Shown piece after piece: positions 7,720 through 15,523 of a DNA stretch of 22,382 bases (position 1 is its first letter; the number at the start of each line of letters is the position of its first letter). The DNA is from a virus. The DNA is taken from IMG/VR virus record IMGVR_UViG_3300017750_000136, positions 1 through 22,382 of that record; one strand, written 5' to 3'. Made by a program: the position numbers and the translations under genes. The notes under the pieces were generated by a model that did not search any database, was not told the DNA's origin, and saw only the letters and a list, made by a program, of their open reading frames with translations.

Positions 7720-9249
7720 ATGCCTATCAACATACAATCTTTATTTAGCGACATTATTGAGACTCCTGCACAGCGTCAAGAACGTATGCTGACAGAGGGG
7801 ATACTTAAGGGACGGGAGTTAACTGGCGGTCTTACAGGACTAGCTAGGACTCAGGCACCTCTAGTATCTGCCCTATCTATGCAGATGCCCCAGAGACAAG
7901 AAGCACTCCGCAGGAATGTTGGTGGAATGTTGGGCTTGGATGTTAGAACTCAGTCTGAAAAACTAGAAGATATTATTAAAACTGCTGATGCCTCTACTCC
8001 TGCTGGAATGATTAACCTTTCCAAAGCTATCCAGGAATATGCTCCCGCCCAAGCGTTAACATTGCGACAAGCTGCTGTAGAACAACAAAGAGAATTAGAC
8101 GAAACTGCAAGACAAAGAGCAAGACAAGAAGAGGCAGATGCTAGAGCTGAGGCGGCAGATGCTAGAGCAGAAGAATCTTTAGGGCTATCAAGGCAAAGAG
8201 AATCTAGAAGCGAGGCTTCTTGGATACAATCTTATCAAGCAGCGGAAGAGCAAAGATATAGAGCTAGGCAGCAGGAACAAAGAACAGAGGAAGAAAGGCA
8301 GGCATATAACACAAGATTAGAAAATGTTAGAAATGAGCTTCCAGAAGATAGTGTTTATAGAAGCCTTCTTCAGGGGCCAAATGTTTCTCAAACTTTATTA
8401 GTTTCTGCTCTTGAGTCAACGCAACCAGAAGAACCAAATTTGCAAATAAGAAATAGTTTTAATGCACAAACAAACGAACCAGTAGTACAGGGAATTGACC
8501 CGCAAACTGGAAGAGTTGCTTGGCAACATACGGTTGGTGCAAGAAAAGAAATAGGGGAAATGACTACTGACGAAAGAACTCGTTTAACTGATGACATAGA
8601 AAAAGACCCAACTTTAAGCAAGATAACTGAAGAAACTGGTGCTTTGTGGTGGAGCGAACCTGGAGTAGCTACCGCAAACGACCTTGCAGATTTAATATAC
8701 AGAATTAGTCAACAATATGAACTGTCATTGATTAAAGCCAAAAATGCAGTAAAGGAAACTTACCAAAGCGAAAATGGTGAAGCTAAGATAAGAAGCGGAA
8801 TTATAGATGTTTCTCAATACACTGGAGCTTCTTCAGAGCAGCCAGAGCCTAGCGAAGAATCAGTTTTTTCTGAGGCAGATGCAATACTTGAGGGTGTAAA
8901 TTTAAGCGAAACAACTCCAGACCCTAACTTTAGAATGACGGGTGTTCAGGATGCTCCTGCTGAAGAACAACCAACAGGAATGGACGAACAAATAGAAAGC
9001 ATGATTGCTTTTAATAAAAGAATGAACGCAAAGCAAGAAACTATTGAAAGCTCTGTCAATAACATTATTAATTCAAGAAAGGCAGATTTAGAAAGATTAG
9101 AAACAGCATTGCAATCTCAAAACAAAATGAAAGATTTTCCTGGGTTTGGTGATGAGCAATTTATTGCAAGCCTTGAGGCTCAGATTAAGTCTTTAAAAGA
9201 TACAATTGATTACTACCAAAATCCTTTAGAGCTAATTGCAAGTAGATAA
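7720..9249 (+). CDS. internal virion protein (ejection protein) 2
   Basis: This 509-residue protein is preceded by a GGAG ribosome site. Residues about 125-200 form a highly charged coiled-coil segment with a near-repeat (ADARAEAADARAEES) followed by Gln/Arg/Glu-rich sequence. Other parts are rich in Glu and Gln, and a C-terminal helix (SLEAQIKSLKDTIDYY) ends the chain. It is not recognised at family level, but the place between two other ejection-type genes, the size and the helical makeup fit the middle internal virion protein (T7 gp15 counterpart). A change of base composition is visible from about 8060 onward, where codons are more A-rich, which may mark a mosaic boundary. Confidence 0.55.
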   Translation: MPINIQSLFSDIIETPAQRQERMLTEGILKGRELTGGLTGLARTQAPLVSALSMQMPQRQEALRRNVGGMLGLDVRTQSEKLEDIIKTADASTPAGMINLSKAIQEYAPAQALTLRQAAVEQQRELDETARQRARQEEADARAEAADARAEESLGLSRQRESRSEASWIQSYQAAEEQRYRARQQEQRTEEERQAYNTRLENVRNELPEDSVYRSLLQGPNVSQTLLVSALESTQPEEPNLQIRNSFNAQTNEPVVQGIDPQTGRVAWQHTVGARKEIGEMTTDERTRLTDDIEKDPTLSKITEETGALWWSEPGVATANDLADLIYRISQQYELSLIKAKNAVKETYQSENGEAKIRSGIIDVSQYTGASSEQPEPSEESVFSEADAILEGVNLSETTPDPNFRMTGVQDAPAEEQPTGMDEQIESMIAFNKRMNAKQETIESSVNNIINSRKADLERLETALQSQNKMKDFPGFGDEQFIASLEAQIKSLKDTIDYYQNPLELIASR

Positions 9250-9260
9250 GAGACTTAAAG

Positions 9261-12143
9261 ATGGCAGATGCAAAAGCTTATGCTGAGTGGATAGTAAACA
9301 ACCAAGACAAACGTGGTACTCCAGAGTTTGCTAAGGTTGCGGAAGCCTATGAGCTATCTAAAAGTGTTGACCCCGCAGGCATTGAGTTTCAAAAAAGAGA
9401 GAAAACCATTGATGACTTTTCTGCTATGGAACGGTTTAAATATGAATGGGACAGGTCAGAAACATTTACTGAAAATGCTGGCATCTTGTTAGAAGCAATG
9501 CTTCCTGTTGGAAATATATTTGCTGGAGAAACTGGTCATGGGTTCTACGCATCTCCTACAGAGTTATATGGGGATGACTTTCTTGATTTATCTGTTAACG
9601 AAAGAAGGGAAAGAATACAGCAGGTAAGGAGTGAAAAGGAAAGACAAGAGTATCCAGTTCTAAGTCGGCTTGCTGAACAAGAAGGCACTGGTTTTGCTGG
9701 TTTTTCTGGAGCGTTTCTAAAAGCATTAGTTGACCCGACTACTTTGCTTCCTGTAGGCAAGACTCCTAAAGCTATGGCTGCCATTGGCGGTTTGGTTGGT
9801 GGCGGCTTTGAGGCTACTAGAGGCTTGGCAGAGGAGGGAAGGATAGACCCGCTAATGACTGCTGCTACTGCTGTTGGCGGCGCTGTTTTGGCTCCCGCTG
9901 TAGATAAAGCAGTACGTTCTATTAGACCTGGGTACGAAGCCCTTAGAGGTTCTGTTAACGCAGCAACAAAACCAGCAAGACAGAAAAGCGCAAATCAAGT
10001 AGTTGACACACTTAACAGCAAAATAATGCAGCTTCAAGAAGAGGGCGTAAATGACAGCAATTTACTGCTTGCCGCTACAGAGAGGCTTGGGCTTGATTCA
10101 AACAAAGTAATTAAGTCTATTGGTGAAGCAAGCGAAGTAATAGATATTCCTGAAAGAGAATTAAACAAAGCGGTATATGAGCTAAAGAACGCCTTTGAAA
10201 AGAACAGAGGCTCTATGTCTAGTTTGTATAATGACTTTGTTGTAACGATGTCTCAGCGTTTAAAGAGCTTAGATGAGGGTATGTGGGGAAGAGTTAAAAA
10301 ACTAGAGTATAACCTGAAGACAAATTCGGCAGAGTTTACAAATAGAATAGCTGGCTTTGCCGAACTAGAAAGAAATCTTCCAAGGGCTGCAAGAACAGAA
10401 TTTACCAAACGTCTTTACAACGGAGACTATAAAGGTGCTGAACAGTTAGCACTTGATAACGGAATAGAAAGAGTAACCGTTAAGTCGGCTGATGGTAGTA
10501 GATATACGAATACAGTTAATGAAACTCTTAATGATGTTAAAAGTGTATTAAGAGATGTTCATGCTTATACTCAAGACGCTGTTGGGTATGACGTACCTTA
10601 TCTTAGCGAAAGAGAATATTTCTCAAGAAGAGTTATAGACGCTGCCGGAATTAGAAGATACTTTGGCCTGCAAGAGGACAGTGCTTTATTAAAGGGTATG
10701 TATGCAAGAAAAGCCCAAACACTTGGGAAAGAAGTTTCTGAACTGACTGAGGCCCAAAAGCAAAACGTACTTGAAAACTATCTTGCTGGCAGTAATAAAT
10801 ATCTGCCAAAGGGAAAGCCTGGGGCTTTTAAGGCAAGAAAGATTGATGATGTAGATGACGAGTTAATGAAGTATTACAGCAATAGTGCTACCGACTCTCT
10901 TGTTAACTACATAGACAAAGCTGTAGACCATGTTGAAAAATACAAGTTTTTTGATAGGGGGGGTGTTCTTCCAAAGAACAAGAATGGAGAGCTAAATTTT
11001 GAGTCAAGCATAGGGGCTTATGTAAAAGGTCTTCAAGATAACTTAACCCTAACAGAAAGAGGAGCCGAAGAAGTTAAGACTCTCCTTAATGCTAGGTTTG
11101 GAGCGGGTGAACAATCACCAGCAAAGTTCTTGCAGAGAATGAGGTCTGTTTCAAACATAATATTGCTTGGCAACCCTATCTCTGCCGCAACTCAATTGGG
11201 TGATTTGTTTGTTAATGCCTACAGATATGGTGGGAGGAATGCGTTTAAAGGTGTTCTTGAGACTATAACTGGAAAGAATGTAACTAACTTAGCAGACTTC
11301 AATTTAGAGAATCACATATCTCAAGACTTTCATAATGTATCTGCATTAGGGGGCGCTCTTGATTTTGTATTTAAACGCTCTGGGTTTAGAGCAGTTGATA
11401 GGTTTGGTAAGAATTCTCTTCTTCAGTCTGCTTGGAACAAGAATACATCTTTAGCAAAGTCTGAGAAGGGGATAAAGAAACTTAAAGAAGAATGGGGCGG
11501 GATGTTTGGGAATGAGTTTGACAGCTTAGTGAATGACTTGTCGGCGGGTAAGGTTTCAGAAAACGCCAAGCTATTATTGTTTACAGAGTTAACAGGCTCT
11601 CAGCCAGTTACCCTTTCTGATATGCCTTTAAAGTATCTTCAGGCTCCAAATGGAAGAATATTTTATTCCTTGAAATCTTTTGGATTGAAGCAGCTTGAGC
11701 TTATAAACAACACAATTATCAATCAAGCTAGGCAGGGGAACTACGCTGCTGCTGGCAAAAACGCTCTGGCTTATTCGGCAATAGTTGGGCTTGGTAATGC
11801 TACCGTTCAGGAATCTAAAAACTGGATGCAGGGTAGAGAGTTCCAGATAGACAGGGTTCCAGATAACTGGGCAAACTATATGCTTGCCACCGCAATGACA
11901 TCAAGATATAGCGTGGACAAGAATCTAAAAAACGGAGACATTGTTGGGGTTATTTCTGACTCAGTAGCCCCTCCTATAAGCGTATTCAGAAATCTAACAA
12001 AAGATGTTTTTGGTACTATGGGGGCAATGTATGAGGGGGAAGATTTAGACCCGAAAGCTCTTAGGTCTGTGCCTATCATTGGTCGCTGGTTTTACAACCT
12101 GTTCGGCGGCGGGGCAGAAGAATTCCTAGAAAGACAAGATTAG
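9261..12143 (+). CDS. large internal virion (ejection) protein
   Basis: This 960-residue protein is the largest in the window and the last of the + strand block. Residues about 145-225 contain a glycine/alanine-rich hydrophobic region (AAIGGLVGGGFEATRGLAEE, TAATAVGGAVLAPAV) that could insert in membranes. The C-terminal third has NIILLGNPISAATQLGDLF, then FYSLKSFGLKQLELINNTII and ALAYSAIVGLGNAT, features seen in the large ejected proteins of marine short-tailed phages (T7 gp16 counterpart). No transglycosylase motif is evident at the N-terminus, unlike T7 gp16. It would form the conduit for genome entry through the host envelope. Only a few bases separate its stop from the hairpin at 12148. 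Confidence 0.65.
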   Translation: MADAKAYAEWIVNNQDKRGTPEFAKVAEAYELSKSVDPAGIEFQKREKTIDDFSAMERFKYEWDRSETFTENAGILLEAMLPVGNIFAGETGHGFYASPTELYGDDFLDLSVNERRERIQQVRSEKERQEYPVLSRLAEQEGTGFAGFSGAFLKALVDPTTLLPVGKTPKAMAAIGGLVGGGFEATRGLAEEGRIDPLMTAATAVGGAVLAPAVDKAVRSIRPGYEALRGSVNAATKPARQKSANQVVDTLNSKIMQLQEEGVNDSNLLLAATERLGLDSNKVIKSIGEASEVIDIPERELNKAVYELKNAFEKNRGSMSSLYNDFVVTMSQRLKSLDEGMWGRVKKLEYNLKTNSAEFTNRIAGFAELERNLPRAARTEFTKRLYNGDYKGAEQLALDNGIERVTVKSADGSRYTNTVNETLNDVKSVLRDVHAYTQDAVGYDVPYLSEREYFSRRVIDAAGIRRYFGLQEDSALLKGMYARKAQTLGKEVSELTEAQKQNVLENYLAGSNKYLPKGKPGAFKARKIDDVDDELMKYYSNSATDSLVNYIDKAVDHVEKYKFFDRGGVLPKNKNGELNFESSIGAYVKGLQDNLTLTERGAEEVKTLLNARFGAGEQSPAKFLQRMRSVSNIILLGNPISAATQLGDLFVNAYRYGGRNAFKGVLETITGKNVTNLADFNLENHISQDFHNVSALGGALDFVFKRSGFRAVDRFGKNSLLQSAWNKNTSLAKSEKGIKKLKEEWGGMFGNEFDSLVNDLSAGKVSENAKLLLFTELTGSQPVTLSDMPLKYLQAPNGRIFYSLKSFGLKQLELINNTIINQARQGNYAAAGKNALAYSAIVGLGNATVQESKNWMQGREFQIDRVPDNWANYMLATAMTSRYSVDKNLKNGDIVGVISDSVAPPISVFRNLTKDVFGTMGAMYEGEDLDPKALRSVPIIGRWFYNLFGGGAEEFLERQD

Positions 12144-12147
12144 TTTT

Positions 12148-12205
12148 GAGGCAGTGCGGCATCCTGGGTTCCTCCACCCTCGCCTTTGGGTGCCGTACTG
12201 ACCTC
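12148..12205 (+). terminator. long RNA hairpin at the convergent junction
   Basis: Bases 12152-12164 pair with 12188-12200 to give a 13-bp stem. On the + strand only, two pairs are G-U wobbles. The stem extends outward by GAGG (12148-12151) with CCTC (12202-12205) across a bulged A. An inner GGGT/ACCC hairpin lies in the loop. No T-tract follows on either strand, so this is not a classical intrinsic terminator. The wobbles mean the fold is stronger in the + transcript, so it probably protects or ends the late mRNA. It spans the whole space between the two convergent blocks. Confidence 0.6.
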
Positions 12206-12566
12206 ACCTTAATATCCAGTCTGTAAACTCCCTCACTGTTACCCTCTTATTTGTTTTCCTAGTCTCTCCATTGTGTCTAAAGTAAGTAACTAGGCAGTCA
12301 GCTAGAATTATATCTCCATCAGATTGATGAGAAGCTAGTAATAGGTATGCTCTCTTATCTTTAAGAGAATCCACAAGCCTCCTCAACGCTAAAGCCTGTC
12401 CCCTATCTGGTTTAGAATTACCCTTCTTGCACTCAATGAGTATAAAGGTTTCATTATCTACTTCTATAAAGGCATCTAGGTCAGTAGGGTAGATGCCTCT
12501 GTGAAACTCCATCCCCTTAAACAACACTAAGTTTCTTGCGTGTTTTTTATTTCTTATCTCTGACAC
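12204..12566 (-). CDS. PD-(D/E)XK superfamily nuclease-like protein
   Basis: This 120-residue protein starts with GTG in a TAGTG overlap with the upstream gene. Residues 26-49 carry the nuclease signature: YPTDLDAFIEV (Asp29/Asp31) and then FILIECKKG (Glu45-x-Lys47), the D...ExK core of restriction-endonuclease-like folds that bind Mg2+ and cut DNA. The small size resembles VRR-NUC or Holliday-junction-resolvase-type phage nucleases. It is the last gene of the leftward block, next to NinG-like and NinB-like genes, so a role in recombination or in resolving replication intermediates before packaging is plausible. The fold is inferred from the motif; the substrate is unknown. Confidence 0.65.
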   Translation of the reverse strand: MSEIRNKKHARNLVLFKGMEFHRGIYPTDLDAFIEVDNETFILIECKKGNSKPDRGQALALRRLVDSLKDKRAYLLLASHQSDGDIILADCLVTYFRHNGETRKTNKRVTVREFTDWILR

Positions 12567-12802
12567 TAATGCAGCTCCTTATCCATCACCTCTTTGTATC
12601 TCATAGAGATGAACATACTGAATAACTCATCTACTGTATTATTCTCCTCCATGAAGTCTGAGTAATCCCTCACCATCATTGCTAGAGTCCCTATCGCCCT
12701 CTGCTCCGTCCCCTCCAAAAAGGGCAAGTTGTCGTTCACCCACTTTGCTAGTTCCTCCGGGTCCATGGGGTCCACCTCTACACTCTGGGTTTCCTGTTTC
12801 AA
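12566..12802 (-). CDS. small acidic hypothetical protein
   Basis: The 78-residue reading starts with TTG at 12802 behind a GGAG. An in-frame ATG at 12766 behind a GAGG would give 66 residues and is an equally good choice. The protein is acidic and helical (PEELAKWVNDNLPFLEG, then FMEENNTVDELFSMFISMRY) with no recognised domain. It overlaps the next gene by TAGTG. An overlapping frame (12639-12839) that starts with a Cys-x-x-Cys pattern turns glycine-rich and is judged a shadow. Function unknown. Confidence 0.65.
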   Translation of the reverse strand: MKQETQSVEVDPMDPEELAKWVNDNLPFLEGTEQRAIGTLAMMVRDYSDFMEENNTVDELFSMFISMRYKEVMDKELH

Positions 12803-12822
12803 GCCAGCATACTCCGCATAGT

Positions 12823-13245
12823 TTATAGTTCTGATTCAAATTTTTTGTTCTTATTTCTTAGGTCTTTAACCATATCTTCTAGGTCTGCCCTTAAATACTT
12901 CTTGGGCTTTCTGGAGTTAGTTAACATCTCATCACAGAAGTCATCCCCGTACATACTCCTCATAAACTTAGAGTAACCTTCTCTAACGTGAGTTCTATGC
13001 CGCATACCGTACTGGTTACACCCAGCACATTGAGGATGGATGTTCTCCTCCATAATCTTAGTGGCTTGTTTACCTCTTTCTATCCAGTGTCCACCCTGCA
13101 TATTCTTCCAGTGATACCACTTCCCACATGATACACACTCTATAAAGCCATTCTTACCAGAAGCTACCGCCGCCTTCAATCTAACGTGTTTCTGTAATAA
13201 CTTAGCTACATCATCTATCAAGGCTCTAAGTGTTTTCTTCCGCAT
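12823..13245 (-). CDS. ninG: NinG-like recombination protein
   Basis: This 140-residue protein matches the lambda NinG (Rap-type) family. It has a basic N-terminal helix (residues 1-30), then FIECVSCGKWYHW (Cys37, Cys40), MQGGHWI (His53) and ENIHPQCAGCNQYG (Cys73, Cys76), followed by a charged C-terminal helix. The two cysteine pairs and the histidine form the NinG zinc-binding, HNH-like centre. Lambda NinG (Rap) is a structure-specific endonuclease for recombination intermediates. Its presence in the same transcript as a NinB-like gene and an annealing protein supports a Red-like recombination module. It lies one base after the preceding stop. Confidence 0.8.
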   Translation of the reverse strand: MRKKTLRALIDDVAKLLQKHVRLKAAVASGKNGFIECVSCGKWYHWKNMQGGHWIERGKQATKIMEENIHPQCAGCNQYGMRHRTHVREGYSKFMRSMYGDDFCDEMLTNSRKPKKYLRADLEDMVKDLRNKNKKFESEL

Positions 13246-13246
13246 A

Positions 13247-13480
13247 TCACTCTCTTAAATATTCTAAGTTAGGCTCTTTAACCTCGCTCTCTATGAGCAG
13301 GTCTATGTAGTGTTTAGCTTTCCTCAAGTCCTCAACACCATTCTTACTCCTCCACCGAGTAACATACTTAACCACGTTGGCTTCGCAGTAACTTAAATCG
13401 TTAGCCTGGATATACTCTATGGGTTGGATTTTAAAATCCTTGTAATGATTCCCACCTACTTGTATGTCTTTTGCTTTCAT
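13247..13480 (-). CDS. DUF3310 (SaV-like) protein
   Basis: This 77-residue protein shows the DUF3310 hallmark: the N-terminal VGGNHYKDFKIQPIEYI (residues 8-24), then NVVKYVTRWRSKNGVEDLRK (residues 35-54) and a helix KHYIDLLIE. The family is frequent in phages and is sometimes annotated as a nucleotide kinase because of fusions, but no catalytic P-loop is present and its function is not established. It starts in an ATGA overlap with the DUF1289 gene and is followed within one base by the NinG-like gene. The family assignment is confident. Confidence 0.85.
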   Translation of the reverse strand: MKAKDIQVGGNHYKDFKIQPIEYIQANDLSYCEANVVKYVTRWRSKNGVEDLRKAKHYIDLLIESEVKEPNLEYLRE

Positions 13481-13731
13481 AAGTAATCTAGGTTATCAGT
13501 AACCTCTCCGCTCCTTTTCTTCTGTTGGTGTTCCGTAGCCCTCTTCATGGCTAGTATCTTGTTGGACTCATCATAGGCATTCCAATTAATCACATCTTTG
13601 TAATACCTACCACAACCTACACACCAGATACTCCCCACGGTAGAAGTGGAACATATACCTCTACAGGGATTCCTAACTTTAGCTACACCTTCAACAAAGG
13701 GCATACTATTGGAAAGTGTTTGTTTACACAT
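13477..13731 (-). CDS. DUF1289 family cysteine-rich protein
   Basis: This 84-residue protein contains the DUF1289 signature: NPCRGICSTS (Cys23, Cys27), IWCVGCGRYYKDVINW (Cys37, Cys40) and a following helix. The four cysteines are proposed to bind a metal or Fe-S cluster; the bacterial members (YdhL type) have no settled role. I keep the ATG at 13731 because a GGGAGG lies about 11 bases upstream; the in-frame ATG at 13704 lacks a ribosome site. It overlaps the small gene at 13683 by 49 bases and the DUF3310 gene by 4 bases. Confidence 0.8.
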   Translation of the reverse strand: MCKQTLSNSMPFVEGVAKVRNPCRGICSTSTVGSIWCVGCGRYYKDVINWNAYDESNKILAMKRATEHQQKKRSGEVTDNLDYL

Positions 13732-13862
13732 ATCTCTACTGGCCTCCCATATCTTTCTGCCAGCTTCTCACAGTAAGTGCGAGAAGGATTGATGTCATCT
13801 TTCTTGTGATAGATGCACTGTTGGCAGTTTTCAATAATGTTAAGTTCGCTCAGTTGTCTCAT
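13683..13862 (-). CDS. small cysteine-containing protein
   Basis: A 59-residue gene starts in an ATGA overlap with the stop of the metallophosphoesterase gene (13859-13862). It begins MRQLSELNIIENCQQCIYHK. Cysteines at 13, 16, 31, 45 and 54 include a CQQC pair, which suggests a small metal-binding protein, although the spacing fits no family I know. It fills what would otherwise be a gap of about 130 bases in a block with almost no gaps, and its 3' end overlaps the DUF1289 gene. Function unknown. Confidence 0.65.
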   Translation of the reverse strand: MRQLSELNIIENCQQCIYHKKDDINPSRTYCEKLAERYGRPVEICVNKHFPIVCPLLKV

Positions 13863-15040
13863 GGTGTTACCGTTACTCTACTAATTTCGCCTTTCTGCTT
13901 ATCATAAGTGATTGCCAATGCACCCCTCTGGGAGTGTTCAAATCCCCTAGCTCCATACGCATCTCTAGCGTTTAACGTAGGATGCCTCTCTATCACCGCA
14001 CCGGATACCTCTACCACCTCTTTAGTATGGTAGTGTCCTGTACTAATGTAGATGTATTCAGTATTCGCCATCTGGCTGCGGAACCTTGGCTCTGAGAAGA
14101 ACTTACCAGCCAGTCCCCTAATCTTAGTTAGGTGTCCATGATGCCATCCCAAGAAGACATTACCCCAAGCAAATGAGTAGTATGGGAACACACTATCATC
14201 CACGGTGACTCTCTTGTTCTTTTTAAACGCCATCTTCATTATGGCCTGCAACCAAACGGACCCAGTTAAGTCGTGATTACCCTCGCACATTACTACATGA
14301 ACGTGCTTATGCTTGTGTAATAGCATTTCTACCGCCCGTACGCAGGTTTCTACGGCGACTTGGACTAGCTTAGGGTATCTACCATCTGAATCAAGAACGT
14401 GCTTGTTTAGTGGGGTTACGGAGGTCAGGCCGTCCCAATGAAGGAAGTCCCCCATTTGAACGAATACTGCCTGTTCTGAGTCTGGGGTTCCGTTAATCAT
14501 ATCCCCGAATGCTTTGTATAAAGTATCCTCTGCAATCTTAATATCCCAGTCAGCGCCAGTCTCCTCATTCCAGGAGTATGCGCCTATGTGATAGTCAGTG
14601 ATTGTGTACACTGAGCATAAGTCTTTATCAACTTTCTTAGGAGCCTTGATTACAGGCCAGGGTTTTATATTCTGAGTGAGACTTTCACATAGCTCCCTCA
14701 TTATTTCTTCTTGTCTTTCTTTATCTACCTCAGTCTTGACCCATTGGATTTTAGTATTGCCATCAGAATCAAGGAGTGTTGATTTCCCCTTTACCTTATA
14801 CCCGTCCGGTATATGATTGTCTGACTTCTGCCAGCCTTTCTTGGCCGCGTTTGTTTCGACAGTTCTCTTAGATGACCTGACGTTGAATTCACTACATCCA
14901 AGCTCTTTAGCAGCAGCAGCAGAGGTTCCAAACTCTATCCAAGCAGTAAGGTATTCTCTCTGCTTATTTGTCTCGCAATACTCTAATAGTTTCGGGTCTG
15001 GAGCGGCCCTGACAGATACGTTATCCCATTTATCGCCCAT
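13859..15040 (-). CDS. HTH-metallophosphoesterase fusion protein
   Basis: This 393-residue protein has two parts. Residues about 25-70 (REYLTAWIEFGTSAAAAKEL, then GCSEFNVRSSKRTV) form a helix-turn-helix like those of phage terminase small subunits and sigma region 4. Residues about 143-350 are a calcineurin-like phosphoesterase: TITDYHIG (Asp149, His151), QMGDFLHWDG (Asp198), EGNHDLTG (Asn255, His256), GWHHGH (His301, His303) and STGHYHTK (His336, His338), the full two-metal set. Such enzymes are nucleases or phosphatases (SbcD/MRE11 or MPP types). The DNA-binding head suggests action on DNA, perhaps as the exonuclease of the recombination set. An AGGA precedes the ATG. Confidence 0.8.
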   Translation of the reverse strand: MGDKWDNVSVRAAPDPKLLEYCETNKQREYLTAWIEFGTSAAAAKELGCSEFNVRSSKRTVETNAAKKGWQKSDNHIPDGYKVKGKSTLLDSDGNTKIQWVKTEVDKERQEEIMRELCESLTQNIKPWPVIKAPKKVDKDLCSVYTITDYHIGAYSWNEETGADWDIKIAEDTLYKAFGDMINGTPDSEQAVFVQMGDFLHWDGLTSVTPLNKHVLDSDGRYPKLVQVAVETCVRAVEMLLHKHKHVHVVMCEGNHDLTGSVWLQAIMKMAFKKNKRVTVDDSVFPYYSFAWGNVFLGWHHGHLTKIRGLAGKFFSEPRFRSQMANTEYIYISTGHYHTKEVVEVSGAVIERHPTLNARDAYGARGFEHSQRGALAITYDKQKGEISRVTVTP

Positions 15041-15050
15041 GGTTTATTTC

Positions 15051-15254
15051 CTAAAGTCTCTTGCATAGCCACTCTCTATTAAACAAAGTCAAGTCTCTGT
15101 GTCTTTCGTCATCCGATATGTAAGTTCTTGATTTGTTTCTTTGTCTAGCATTATAGTTATTGTTTTTTTTGGAACACTCTGGAGAGCAGTATTTATTTGA
15201 TGCTCTGCTTGGTTTCTTCTTGCAATCCTTCCACGCACATAAGCTTTCTGACAT
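15051..15254 (-). CDS. small zinc-finger-like protein
   Basis: This 67-residue basic protein begins SESLCAWKDCKKKPSRASNK followed by YCSPECSKK: Cys6, Cys11, Cys24 and Cys28 in a C-x4-C...C-x3-C pattern typical of a small zinc finger. The rest is basic and polar with NNNYNARQRNKSR and a C-terminal DLTLFNREWLC. It has a strong ribosome site (AAAGGAGGTG) ahead of the ATG and ends 11 bases before the metallophosphoesterase gene. A nucleic-acid-binding or regulatory role is likely but not identified. Confidence 0.75.
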   Translation of the reverse strand: MSESLCAWKDCKKKPSRASNKYCSPECSKKNNNYNARQRNKSRTYISDDERHRDLTLFNREWLCKRL

Positions 15255-15318
15255 CCTCTAACACCTCCTTTAACTCTCTTATTAGATTTATTAATTCTTC
15301 TGCCTCATCCCCATCCAT
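15193..15318 (-). CDS. possible 41-residue coiled protein overlapping the zinc-finger gene
   Basis: A short frame beginning MDGDEAEELINLIRELKEVL and ending in SIK could encode an acidic amphipathic helix with leucine/isoleucine heptads. It overlaps the end of the gene at 15305 by 14 bases, spans the 50-base gap, and runs about 60 bases into the zinc-finger gene. Its only ribosome signal is a weak AGAG. The heptad pattern makes it plausible, but it may simply be a by-product of the purine-rich ribosome site. Confidence 0.3.
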   Translation of the reverse strand: MDGDEAEELINLIRELKEVLEDVRKLMCVEGLQEETKQSIK

Positions 15319-15523
15319 CTCTAAACTTAATTTCATCCCAAGGTTTTCCCGTCTGCAATGCCTTAATGGTTTTGGTAGCCCTTATCATGTCTTCTTTTTT
15401 CATCTTTCCAAACTTAGCTTTTAAGAGGGCGATGGTGAACTCCATGCCTCTGCTCCTCATGCCCCTTTGAGTATCTAGCATCTCTGTGCTTTCCACATAT
15501 AAATTTTCTACTTCTGCGGCCAC
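15305..15523 (-). CDS. small hypothetical protein
   Basis: This 72-residue protein starts with GTG inside the end of the NinB-like gene (16-base overlap), with a GGAG about 11 bases upstream. It is helical and basic in the middle (MEFTIALLKAKFGKMKKEDM) and ends TGKPWDEIKFRDGWG. No family is recognised. Its place between the NinB-like and zinc-finger genes in a tightly coupled transcript suggests an auxiliary role in DNA metabolism, which is inference only. Confidence 0.65.
   Translation of the reverse strand: MAAEVENLYVESTEMLDTQRGMRSRGMEFTIALLKAKFGKMKKEDMIRATKTIKALQTGKPWDEIKFRDGWG

Noticed and set aside
12639-12839. - strand frame beginning with a Cys-x-x-Cys pattern (LCGVCWLE)
   Set aside because: It starts with TTG, overlaps a more protein-like frame over most of its length, and turns into a glycine/arginine-rich sequence typical of a shadow frame.
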